From Aricia agestis (lineage: Eukaryota > Arthropoda > Insecta > Lepidoptera > Lycaenidae), in assembly GCF_905147365.1 (NCBI RefSeq), contig NC_056428.1, positions 13,298,001 to 13,362,000 on the forward strand: a stretch of 64,000 nt of DNA. Direction: 5' to 3'. Positions 1 through 11,600 of this stretch are shown here, in pieces (positions within the stretch are counted from its first letter, which is position 1; each line of letters starts with the position of its first letter). The position numbers and the translations under genes are program-made. The notes beneath the pieces are model-generated. The model was given only the letters and a program-made list of their open reading frames with translations. It searched no databases and was not told the DNA's origin.

Positions 1-364
1 ATTTATTTAGTAATCTCAAAGATAACGTGCGTGGCATCAGATACGAAGACAGACGGTCTACTGTATACAATTAAATTGTAGTGAGAGCGTGTGACGAGCT
101 TTGAATTAGTCATTAGTTGCATTAAGGCTTAAGCGAGGGTTTGTTTTTGTGGGTGTGACGAATTTTTGGTACGCAAATTGCCCAAGAAGTTCGAGGCAAA
201 GTAATCCTTGCCATAGGCGACGATTACTTCGCCGTTTGTGGACCGATGTTCAAGATTTTTTCGCTATTGTATAGGGTATAATATAATCCGAATTTGGTAC
301 CATGTTCACAAAAGTGGTGATCTGATTATGGAATCAATGAGGAATCGAGGAAAATCCTTGAAAT
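1..364. repeat. Upstream intergenic DNA with a dispersed repeat fragment
   Basis: No gene is visible. Bases of about 195-355 resemble stretches near 43090-43230 and 53975-54120. The shared features are a run about a 'gccgtttgtggaccgatg' site, then 'ttcacaaaagtggtgatctgat', then a run reading 'aatcgaggaaa'. It is therefore one fragment of a dispersed family that recurs in this window. The other family copies keep long inverted arms; this one does not. Confidence 0.5.
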
Positions 365-368
365 TTAA

Positions 369-1323
369 TACCGCATTTATACATTCGCACGAATAGCGAG
401 GCGAATCACGAGGCGAATGGCGAACACGAATGTGTAAACAGTGCGCTCGCTATTCGCCTCGCACTTCGCCTCGCGATTCGTGGCATTCGCGTTGAGAGCG
501 GTTTTTCGGACGCGAATCAAAGGGCACGAATAGCGAATACGAACTTACTGTTTACACATTCGCCTGCATTCAGTTGACAGCTTGCGTCCGACCCTACAGG
601 ACGTGTACAAAGCTGAACATACATATTTGACTTAAGTACACTGTACTGAAAATAAGCCTATTTTTATATTGTATATAAAAATAGGCTTATATTATTTATA
701 TAATATTCTATATATTATGTTATCATGTTATTATTATTATAACGTTAGTACAATGTTATTAGTTATTACACTCGTTTCTTTTCTTACTAATGCCACGTAT
801 GTGGCATTAGTAAGTTATCATTGTGTAAACTTATAAGTCATAATTTAAGATATAACACATACAAAAAGATTATATTTTGTTGTTAAAGTATAATAAGTAT
901 TATATTTATTAGTTTCGCATTTATGAGCGCGTAGCCCGCCGACAAACTACTATGCAGTTTGGCTAATATAATAAGGAAATATATTTTGGTTTTTAATAAA
1001 TATTATTATTAGTATATTTTAGTATTATTATTATTATGTAATAAAAATGGAGTGGAGTGAAAGGTGAATTTAAGAATTCCTAGAATTTTACAAAAAGGAA
1101 GAGCTCTAATGGAACCCAAAATATCGCTATAATAAATTTCGTATTTTTCATTCAACATTGCTATCATAATATGAACACGTCCTCCATGTTCGTGTGCGAA
1201 TATCAAAATGAATCACCCCACGAATGTGTGAACGGTAGTTCGCGACAAATTCGTATACGAATGTTTCGTCGATCAACGTCGAATGACGAGGCGAATAGCG
1301 AACGCGAATGTATAAATGCAGTA
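369..1323. mobile_element. piggyBac-type non-autonomous element (MITE), TTAA target site
   Basis: The left end reads TACCGCATTTATACATTCGC and the right end is its near-perfect inverted copy, ending GCAGTA at 1323. TTAA stands immediately outside both ends (365-368 and 1324-1327). Precise TTAA duplication is the mark of the piggyBac superfamily. Next to both ends are repeated GCGAATAGCGAGGCGAA-like motifs. The 955-bp interior has no transposase reading frame, so the element must have been moved in trans. Confidence 0.75.
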
Positions 1324-1956
1324 TTAAACACACAACATGGTCATGGTGGTTAATGTTTGCGACGTCGCAGGTTTTTACGATGCGACGCCGCAACGCATTG
1401 CTGTGGCCTGGCCCAAACTGCTTACGGTCGTTTCTTCCTGAAATATTCATACTTTTTAATATTACTCCTTACCACAAATGGGTGAAATAGAACTGATAAA
1501 CTAAGAAAAATAACATATCTTTTTTCTATCTCTATCAAGGTGTTTTTGCCAACTTGCTAGTTGATAGTATCCAGTAGCTTGGCTCAGAGAGCTTGCAAGC
1601 TATTTGCATAATATAACGGGTCTTATTCCAATATGTGCGTATGATTTCTCCCAACTGTTTCTCTGCTGGTGATTTTCACGATCTGTTTGCTTAGATCACT
1701 TAATCGACCGGAAAAAAATCGCGTGCAACATCCACGCCGTTATTATATTGAACATGGTACATAGTCAAGTTTCATTTGATTCCTTCGACAGCGAGCTAGG
1801 AATAGATGAAATTAAAAATGCAACTTAATTAAAATCAATATTCTATACTAATATTATAAATTCGAAATGGACTCAGTCTGTTTGTTTCCTCTTTGCGCCC
1901 AAACGGCTGAACCGATTTCGCTGAAATTTGGTATGGACTATACCTACATAATATTA
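1324..1956. repeat. Intergenic DNA with fragments of two repeat families
   Basis: No gene is seen. Bases 1360-1430 (for example ACGATGCGACGCCGCAACGC) match the GC-rich ends of the elements at 26997-27290 and 49360-49553. Bases 1845-1945 carry 'ctgaaccgatttcgctgaaatttggtatgg'-type sequence, shared with 25830-25985 and, inverted, with 30808-30995 and 50765-50955. Confidence 0.5.
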
Positions 1957-1958
1957 TA

Positions 1959-2255
1959 GTCAGGGTTCCCTAGAACTATTTTTTTTTATTACTATCAAGA
2001 TAAGACAAACAACATTTTTATCTGCGAAAAATCTCGAAAGTGGGAGCTGAGATAGAAAATAGAAATGATTTCATACTTTGATTTGATGGTCCTAAAATGT
2101 GGATTGTTCTATTAGTAGGACAATGTTACTCTTAAATTATATCTATCAATATACAAAAAATCTGCTGGTTGGGGTTTCGTTTTAGTGTTCCGTAGTCAAC
2201 CAAGTTTTGTTGATTACGGACCCTAAAACGGAATTTTGTTCTAGGGAACCCTGAC
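1959..2255. mobile_element. TA-flanked MITE (mariner-type)
   Basis: The left end reads GTCAGGGTTCCCTAGAAC and the right end is its inverted copy, ending AACCCTGAC. TA stands outside both ends (1957-1958 and 2256-2257), as expected for Tc1/mariner insertion. The interior repeats a fragment of 'gttccgta...aaacgga' type and has no coding capacity. Length is 297 bp. Confidence 0.65.
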
Positions 2256-2997
2256 TAATAATTTGAGTAGTACAAAATAATTAATAAAATACTCGTATGT
2301 ATAGATCTCATAGAAGTATGAATTAGGAATCTTCGAGATTCCAAGTACAGAGAGGACATTTTCTACGAATCCAAATCCAAACGAAGGCGTCTCGAATTCT
2401 TTGGTTCTTCTGAATATCTTAATTCATAAGTTCATAACCATGCGCTCTAATTTGCATGAACATTAGTCAACACAGCGCGCATTCATCGCGTATCAATTTT
2501 CAGGGCAGATAAAAAGTACCGCACAAAAATAAGCCCTTTCATACGAGGTCAGGGAACTTGTAGGGACGCCTGTGCCCTCACATGTGGCGTTGTGTTAACG
2601 AGCAGAAAGCGTTATGGTAAGTGATTCTGATGATTTATTGCTGGATTTGTTGAGGAATTAAAAGGCGGAATATGAATGAGGTCGGGTTTTGCTTGCACTG
2701 TACAGTGACTCGACATTGGGACCCTTAAGTCTATGCCCTACGGTCTGTACTCTTTAGTTTACACAATAGAGCTATTACAGACTATAGAGTTTGCCATAGA
2801 CATAAAAGTTGGTCTAAAATTGTATTGACAAACTGGGTAACTCAGTACGGTATTAAGTCGGGTATCAGTAGTATAGATCTAGACTAGCTGACCCGGAAAA
2901 AATTGTTTTGCCATATAAATTTAAAATTATTTCTAGTAGTAGTGTCAATATAAAAAGTAGATAAAAACCATAATGTCCTAATGAATGCCTAATGAAT
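2256..2997. other. Intergenic stretch, no gene recognised
   Basis: Nothing was identified with confidence. An open stretch at about 2504-2613 is followed by a GTAAGT donor. It does not fit the phase or the motif expected for the missing upstream exon of the GPCR at 5605, so it was not called. Confidence 0.5.
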
Positions 2998-3164
2998 GTA
3001 CCATCATCATCGAAGAAATTGATTCATAGACAGTTGACGGACCTAACCTTGGTCGGAATGTGTCAATTCAATGCTGGATGTGATCTTGTCGGCTGGATTT
3101 GACATAAAACGACCAAATTACACAGGTCCGCCATATGCCTATGAATCAACTTCTCTGATAGTAC
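2998..3164. mobile_element. GTAC-ended MITE, short complete copy (family G, copy A)
   Basis: GTAC lies at both ends (2998-3001 and 3161-3164). Inside are inverted arms: 'gaagaaattgattcataga' on the left and 'tgaatcaacttctctgata' on the right. This 167-bp copy defines the family seen again at 5715, 12202, 22837 and 42234. It is the only copy here without a later insertion. The superfamily is unknown; GTAC could be the target-site duplication or part of the terminal repeat. Confidence 0.6.
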
Positions 3165-3895
3165 CTACATACAAAATTTCAGCCGTTTAACGTTTTGGAG
3201 GAGTTCGCGCATAGACACTGTGACACGAGAATTATTAGATAAACTAGTACTCAGCACTCAGCATGATAGATACGAGTAGGCTATTCTCAGTGACTGGATT
3301 TTCATTTCATTGATCAGGATTAAGACTACTTGATGCCCTAAGCAATCCACGCTTGTGGGCCCCTCTATCCGTATGACAAGTGACAACTAGAATCAGTCTT
3401 TAAAGTTTAAAGATCGGTAAAGGTTTAAAGTTTAAACCTTTACCGCCTAAAACATTAGTTTTTTCCTAGAAACTTTTTTGGTTAGGTTTTTGGTGATGTG
3501 AGAGTGAAACGTGATGCCCTATTAAGGATTTTTTGTGCTTCTTTTGGTGCCCCCTCAGACGTGATGAACTAGGCAATTGCTTAATTTGATTAAGGATTAA
3601 GCCTAATTCCCTCATGAAACAATCCCTTATCTTATCCCGTAGGATGCAAACACGGCGATTCCCACGCGGTGGGACGAGTGGCTTTCAAACGATAACGCGA
3701 AAGCAACTAATGTTGCTTAATGGATAGGCTGGTTGCAGACGGTGCGACAAAAATATAAATGTTTTTTTCTTTATTGAACATAGATCAAAATTTTGGGCTG
3801 AAAAAAAAAAGAACTAAGTTGATTCTCCCTTTACCTACTGGCTACAGACGAGTGAATGAATAGTTAAAAACTACTACGTAAAGCTGATGGGTTTG
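3165..3895. other. Intergenic stretch, no gene recognised
   Basis: No gene or bounded element was recognised. A small hairpin (GGTAAAGGTTTAAA and its inverse) lies at about 3417-3446. Confidence 0.5.
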
Positions 3896-4200
3896 ACCAT
3901 AAAGTTAATATACCTAGCGGAATAGAGGAACAAAGGCCTGAGCAAGAGAGATGTCACTATAAGTAACACTGCGTGGTAAAAAGAGACGTGTTTCGCGTTC
4001 GAATTTCGCGTCGTGGCTGTTTCACCGTGACCACAACGCATTGTGAGCCATTTTTTCGCTCATTGAGCGATTTCGGTCTTTGAGCGTAACATATATATAA
4101 TATGTACACATATTTTTCACACAGATGAAAACCAATTTTGGTTACGTTTGTCAGGTCGAGATTGTTGCTCTATTTCGCTAGGTATAGTAACTTTATAGGT
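3896..4200. mobile_element. MITE, ACCATAAAG family, copy 1
   Basis: The left end is ACCATAAAGTTAATATACCT and the right end is its inverted copy, ending CTTTATAGGT. The sub-terminal part 'ggcctgagcaagagagatgt' recurs inverted near the right end of the copy at 30063-30368. Both complete copies are about 305 bp, and a third, partial copy is at 24950-25125. Confidence 0.6.
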
Positions 4201-4259
4201 TTGACAGCACCCGACCCGGTATATTATGTTTATTTTTCTCTATGACATGACCCGACCAA

Positions 4260-5110
4260 AATGGTGACGCTAGGGTGGTGTCTGGCCGCCTCACGCAGGT
4301 GCTGACCGGGCATGGGTGCTTCAGTCGGTACCTGTGCGAGATCGTCGGAAGGGAGGAGAATACACGCTGTCACCATTGTGACGCGGACAGGGATACGGCC
4401 GATCACACCGTGACGGCCTGTCCCTCCTGGATTGGACAACGCGCGGCCCTGACGGCCGCAATCGGACCTGACATCACGCTGCCAGCATTGGTGCGAGCCT
4501 TGCTGCGCGGCGACCCGGACTGGAAAGCGGTGGAAGACTTCGCCGAAGAAGGTATCTCCGCCAAAGAGGAGGCCGAGCGCATAAGAGAAAGGGAGGCGCT
4601 CGACCCCAGAAGACGGCCAAGGCGAAGACGTCGTGCCAACAATGGCGACAACAACGTCCCGCCATAACCGGGGTGCTCAGGGTGGCGGTATGGGGATGCC
4701 GTCGCCCATTGCACTGAGTCCCCGAGAGGGTCGCGATGTGCAGTGTGCTCCTGCGCATCGCGACAAAACGCAGTGGAATGGCCTAGATTCTAGAAGCAAG
4801 CCCCCATTGGGGCCTATGCTTGGCCTGGGGAGCGAGTAAAACGCTCCCATCGAGAAGATTCTGCAGCCCACTAAGCAGACGTCCGCTGATGAAGTGGTGG
4901 TGTCGTACAGTTCCCGCGACTTCGTCAGGAAGCGGTGGCTAGGAGCACCGTAGAGTTTTAGTAGGTAGGGCCGCGGCACACACCATCTTTGCCCGCGGCG
5001 AGTTCCACATATCCGCAGCGGGAGTCCCCATTCCATGCGGAATGTGTCACAGCATTTCTCTACGTTAAAAAAAAAAGGGTGGTGTCTGGGAGGCGGGGGA
5101 TTCACGCGCC
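4260..5110 (+). mobile_element. 3' end of an R1-like non-LTR retrotransposon, 5'-truncated
   Basis: The reading frame 4275-4667 encodes 130 aa. It starts in the segment with the RLTQVLTGHGCFSRYL motif and is followed by a Cys-Cys-His-Cys cluster (CHHCDADRDTADHTVTACP). That arrangement is typical of the C-terminal tail of the reverse transcriptase protein of R1-clade LINEs. A basic Arg-rich tail precedes the stop. About 440 bases of GC-rich 3' sequence follow. The reverse transcriptase catalytic domain and ORF1 are missing, so the copy is dead. GC content is well above that of the surroundings. Confidence 0.7.
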
Positions 5111-5329
5111 GGCGACGCGTAGACCGTAGTGTCCATTATGCATTATTGTGGTGTTTTTATGAAAACTTTCAGAAGATTTTTCTCAACATTTTAGTACTGA
5201 GTGATTTTAAAAGAAAAAATACGTATATTTTTATTTTTCCGTACGTCTCTATCCTTTGCTGTGTTTGGCCACTCTCCATCAACAGCGTCTAGTTCGTTGC
5301 GCACCTTTTCTTGGGTCTGCCTCTGTTTC

Positions 5330-5425
5330 GCCGACCTTTAGGTAGCCACTCCGTAAAGAGGGGAGGCCTTTGCCAAGCAGTGGGACCGTGGGACACAAAC
5401 GGCTAATTAGATTAGATTTTTATTT
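5330..5425 (+). mobile_element. 3' tail fragment of a LINE
   Basis: The sequence 'ggaggcctttgccaagcagtgggac' is close to the 3' tail of a LINE type common in moths and butterflies, from general knowledge of such repeats. Only the tail is present. Confidence 0.4.
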
Positions 5426-5604
5426 TTAACAAAGATCAATATTACATCGAAATTTGGCCGGAAGGTTTAATTGCACCTGCATAAAGGCCAGCCTCATCGA
5501 GAGACCGCCTTTTATGCCTTAGTCGGGTAAAACAAACTAAGACAACATTTTTCTTTCTCTCTTCCACTAGAGTTAATACCTACCTGACAATGTTGTTGTT
5601 CCAG

Positions 5605-8600
5605 GTACACTCTGATCGCGTACTACGACATGTACTCCCAGATCTACACCACTACCCGCATCTGGATACAGCTGGCGCTGGTCTGGCTGGTGTCTTTTGG
5701 ACTCATGGTTAGTAGCTACGAACTATCAGAGAAGTTAATTCCTAAGCAGATGAGGGACCTACTTAGTTTGGTCGCGTTAAGTCAAACCCAGTCGACAGAT
5801 CACAATTAGCATTTAACGGCGGTTCCCAATATTTGATCTATCTCTGGTTCGGCCCTACTAGAGATAGAAATAGCTCACATTAGACATTAGAGACATACAT
5901 TTTATGTCAATTGTGAGCTATTCCTATCTCTAGTAGGGCAAAACCAGAGATAGATCAAATATTGGGAACGGCTATAACATGATGAACTAAAATATGACGT
6001 TGGTCAACTGCCTAAGAATCAATTTCTTCGGTGGTACATTTTATTCGATTTAAAACCAAAAGACCGCCTGCGTAAAGATGAAATTCCGCGGCAACCGTAC
6101 AATTTTCGGCAAAAAGTAGCCTATGTATTACGTGGTCGCCGTGGTCTACTATACACGTTGTAACAAGTACTTCTTGAGATAACGTGTTTGACCATTTCAA
6201 ACTAATGCCTTGGGAGTTGGGACTCGTACGGTTGTACGAGAATGTAAACTGTGAAGTTAAAAGAAGGCAGTAAGTAATTAGGTATCTGTTATCATAATGA
6301 AAATACTCTACTGTCTAGCAAAGTAAAAGTTAAATAGACCGAAATTGCAATTTGTCGAAAAATCTTGATGGTTTGATAATTTATTTCTCACCGAATAATC
6401 TTCCACTCAACCTCTTCTTTTTTTAAAGTCAGTTATAACGCAATGCAACTGCACAGTGTGTAGGGAGCCTAAAGTAATTTTATTACTACTTTTAAGTAAA
6501 ATTTTATGACAGCCATTATAAGTGTAACCATTCACTACGTCTGCAGTTACATTGTAGTTTGTTACTTTGTGTTACAACTGTAACACTTAAAAAAGAAAAT
6601 AAAAAGTAAGCAAGAATATTTGGAGATGACTTTCTTGGTGTACTATTTAGCGCAATCAGTTCAGTTGTTTGAGGTAAAGAAGACGATTTAGTAAATTGTA
6701 ACTATAATTATTACAGTTATTTGAGTATAATTTACTAAAACCCACGCCTAAACTACTAAACCGCTTTTGCTGTATGGAGTAAGGAGTTTAAAATATATTA
6801 CATTTCAGCAAAATCGGGTTTGAGTCCCGGCAGTCGGCACCCGGTAAAGGACATAGGATATTTTGTATCTCGCAAAAATGTACGGTTCCAGCGCGATCTC
6901 CCGCAGCTTAGATATTATTAAATGGTCATGGTGCTAGGATAACTACAGACATTGGTGAAGAATATCAAATGTGCTATAGCTATACTCCAGGCTTCACTAT
7001 CATCACACTTTAACACTAACGGCAACTGATGCTGATGATGATGGTATCTAGTGTTATCAGTAACGGCGGATGGGCCGGGATGAGGAAGAGGATTAGTTCA
7101 TTGCACTTCCCCGCGATATGTTTAATTGTAACGAATTAAGGCCAACCGTGCGGTACAAATGCGAGCGACAGCGATCTTTAAAAGAGTGAACAAAGAAAAC
7201 CTTGTGTGGAAAATATAAGGCGTGGTGGGAATAGTAGGCCTCTAGGTACGACGAAAAGAAACAATTGGGGAGGTCACCAAAAAATTCTAAAAGTAGTCAC
7301 GTAGTATAAGAATATTGTATTGGGTACATTTTTTGATTTGCCCAAGTCTGTCTCTAACCGAATAAAAATATAGGCAATTTTTTTCTGACCGAAAGGGCCA
7401 TGAAACTATTTGCGTTATGCTGGATTTACACGGGTCACTACTGACTATAGCCGCACGATTTACGCCGCACGGCGAAAATCAACTGTCTAAATGGCAAAAC
7501 GCCGCATGCCGAATTGCCATTTTAGACAGTTGATTTTCGCCGTGCGGCGTAAATCGTGCGGCTATGTCACCCGTGTAAATCCAGCATTATACATACAAAA
7601 GGATATGCGAAGTAGTGCAGTGCTTGATCATTAACTCACGTATATAAGCGCCTGTATTTCAATAAATTGAGAAACCTAAGCAATAAATAAAATTACTCGA
7701 CGTGTGCTCTCTTGTTTTAATCTACCTACTATCTAAGACTAAAAATTAAAGTAATAGATAGAATATTATACGATAAGTGCCTGTTTCACCACTTTCTGAT
7801 TAATATGGAGAATCTGTCAAAAAAGTTGTGAATAGCCTATTGGCTATTCACAACTTTTTTGACAGATTCTCCATATTTGATCTGTCAAGTTAATTGGTGG
7901 ATAGACTTATCAGGAAGTGGTGAAACAGGCCCTAACTCTTGTAACTTGGGTCGCACACTAGCTAATAGCGCGCGCGCATTTTTCGGTGATGGATGTGATG
8001 ACACAGCAATTGACCTGGTGAATGCACTTTAATGGACGATGTAAGCTGTTCCATCATGACTCACTTGATCTAGAACATAGATTAAATTCTATTTTCTCAG
8101 TTTCTCTTTGTCATGTTAATAACTTACCTTCTGAGTTGATGTCACAGAAAATGGATCTAGTTAGAACCGCCATGTCGCTCCAATTTGTATGAACACGAGC
8201 GTGTCACTTTTTTCATACCTACTGTGACGTCACAAGAGCGCTTTAGTGATGGAAATACCCGTACGCGCGGAATCGATTCGAAGTCATCGCCACGCAATTT
8301 TTTCGTGCCGAATATGTTCTATAAATATTATGTATATATTATTTGCTTTTCAGTCATAACTGTTATTATCAATAATTAGAACCTGATTTTGAAGACCGAA
8401 ACTGATTTTTCAGCCGAAACCGAAACCGAAACCGAACTTTCGGCCTTACTCGCAGTTTCAGCCGAAACCGAAACTTGGTAAAACATTCAAAATTACGATT
8501 ATTTACTGAAATTTCTTGATTTTTAACATAAATTACAACTTTTTAAACTAAAATAAAAGTACCTCATTGAATTTTTTACTTCTTGCGATATTTTTTAAAA

Positions 8601-11600
8601 TAAGTACATGTATTAATAATCTTAAACTCGAGTATTATGTTCCCTAGAAACTTTTTTGTTCTATGTTCCGTTTTTTATACGATTCCAAGTAGGTGCGATT
8701 TGATCAACAAAGAAATTGAACGCGCTTAGCGCACACTAAACCAGTTCTAAACGTATAAACACGTTTATAACACTCAATTGCATTTCACCAACATAAACTA
8801 AACTCACGTTCCCAGCAAATCCGATTTTTATCTTCTAAACGCCCAATATTCGAGTTTTAACTTCATAAAACTCATTTAACCCATCAAGCCCCATAAGAGC
8901 ACCGGTGATCGCGACAACAATAGAAAGGCTATTGTGTCTCGATTTTCCACGATCGAAATATGTTCGGTCAGTGTAGTGTTATGACTAATGGCAGATCGAA
9001 AAACACTGACGAAAAAATTGTTAAGATGACAATTTTCACATATGCGTTTGGTTAACTTATATTTTATGGTTTCTTGCTATTTTGTTACTAAAACAACGTC
9101 ACAAGGTTCCAAGATCATAAAAACGTATAAAAATCATCGCGTGACGTAACGTAAACTTAGATTCATTAATCGCGATTAAAAAAAGAATGTAAATTATCTA
9201 TTTGAAATAAAATGAGACTTACGTCGCCTATATAAACGCGTTCATTGTTCAATGAGAACTTAGTTTAATAAAACGAAATTTAAGTGTGATTGGTGAAATT
9301 CCCCATAATGTATTATAACGAAGGGTTACCCTAAGAAACAAGAGCAGAAGTTATTTCAAGTCATTTTATTTAGGTGCGATAAGAAATAGACCTAAGAAAT
9401 AGAACGCGCTTAGTGTACACTAAATCAGTTCTAAACGTATAACGCGTTTATAGCACCAAATTGCATTTTACTAACATAACGTTCACAGCAAATCCGAGTT
9501 TTATCTTCAGAACGTCCAATGTTGTACGGTTAAACTTCATAAAAGCCGTTAAAGTCCTGTCAGTGTGCCATGGCGAATCAAAAATCATAGACAAAAAAAT
9601 TATGCGTTTGGGTAGTTAATGTATCGTTTCTTGCTTTTTTGTTGATAAAATAATGTAACTCTAGACTCCAAAATGATAAAACAATGTAAAATCATCGCGT
9701 GACGTCATATAAACTTAGATTTATTAATCGTGAGCAAAATAAGATTATAAAATACATTTAAAACAAAACGAGATTTACATTCCCGTAGGAACGCGTTTAA
9801 TGAGAACTAAGTTTTATAAAGTTGTGTGATTGGTGAAATCCTCAATTAGACATTAACGACGTACCACTGAAAACACAATCAATTACAGTATATTATTTTT
9901 ATGGGAAACATGGACACGACCGCGGTTGAAGTTCAAAACGAAATTACTAAGCAAACTTGCAGTTGACGTCACATTTTTTACTCCAGAAGGCGTTTTGCCA
10001 TCTGAAAAATATACTGAGGGCCGCAAGAGTGAAACTTACGGGGAAGTGGGTTAGATAAGATTCTAGCAGGGTAGGAATGGTCTAAGTGATTGCGTGTCCA
10101 CAGTTAAAAGTTAATTTTAAATATTTAATTTAAAAAAAAAAGCGCGGTAAAAAGAAAAGAGTGAGGCGAGATGATTTACTAGATAAATCTCGCAAGATAT
10201 ATCCTAATAATATGTCCTATAATCTCACAGTCAAACAAAATTATTTAGTAAATAAAGTTCACACACAAATCACAATATTATAATCAATTTATCATAGCAT
10301 TTACTAATTCGTTTGTTTGGGAAACACTGTTAAAATAGCACGTTATTTGCCAATAGTTATGTATATTAAATAAGCCTGTGTTTGTCATAGAAATAAAATT
10401 CAATAATTTTATAATTTCGATAAAAATAAGTTAAGACAATTTAATGAAAATAAAACGAAGTGCTAATTTTTGATTTATGACTAATCTGGAACACAATATA
10501 ATCTCAAAACACGATTAAATAGATGGCGGCGAACTGAGCTGGGGCCTCGCTGGCAAGCAAGCACGAGTTAACTGCGAATTTTACCGAACGACGCATGAGT
10601 TTCGGCGGGGCCGAAAGTTTCGGCTATATTTTGGCCGAAACCGAAACTAAGGCCGAAACTAGATTTTTTGGCCGAAACTGGACGAAACCGAAACCAAAAG
10701 TTCGGTCGGTCACTATCAATAATATATTATGTACCTATTTCAATGTTACTAAATTGTCAAGAAAAAAAATGTTAAAGTTAGCGAATGATCAATGTTAAAA
10801 TTTCTCTTTCGTGCCTAAAATACTTAAGCTTCTATTTTCAAAGTGTCTAAACACACTAGGCTGAAAATACGCGGCTGAAGTTCGGCATAATTACGCCCGC
10901 AATGCGCCTACGCATATTTGAATGTAACGCGACGTAATTTCGGCACTGTGTGTCATCGATAATTTAAAATACATTGCAGGCGTAATCATGCCGAAACTCA
11001 GCCGCGTTTTTACGGCCTAGTGTGTTTAGACACTAACATCCCATATTTCTATTTCAGATCCCACCTCTACTAGGTGTCTGGGGCCACCTCGGTCTAGACC
11101 CTCATACTTTCTCCTGCACCATCTTACCCAAGAACGAGAGAAGCCCTAAGAAGTTTCTCTTCGTTTTCGGCTTCGCGCTGCCCTGCCTGGTGATCATCGT
11201 GTCCTACTCGTGTATATACTGGAGGGTGAGAGAGAGCAAGCGCAAGCTGGAGGGACGAAGGTGTGTATGCGGGTGAGATCTCGTGAATACCTCTACATAA
11301 TATTATATTCATGATTATGTATCTACAATCGTTGACCGACGTTACTTGGTCGGGTAATGTCAAAGATGTTGGTGATCAGTGATCACTGATCTGTCAGCTT
11401 GGTTTTATGTAACTCGACCAAATAACGTTGGCGCATACTACGTAGACCGTTGACGGATCTACGTCATTTGGTCGGGTTTTGTCATGTCATCGTTTTCGAG
11501 TTATTAGTCGGCTTAGCTTGACATAGCCTGGCCTAATAACGTAGACCTGCCATCTTGACACACAGGTGTGAAATATTTTCTCTGATATGTACTACACCTT

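Noticed and set aside
1148..1450. 100-aa minus-strand ORF
   Set aside because: Lies mostly within the piggyBac-type MITE and has no protein-like features.
2504..2613. Open stretch after AG and before GTAAGT, as a possible upstream GPCR exon
   Set aside because: The peptide has no transmembrane or DRY-like motif, and its phase does not give the Arg-Tyr expected before the exon at 5605.
6820..6870. tRNA-like B box (GGGTTTGAGTCCCGG)
   Set aside because: No cloverleaf or A box could be folded around it, and the sequence continues as a known-type dispersed repeat.
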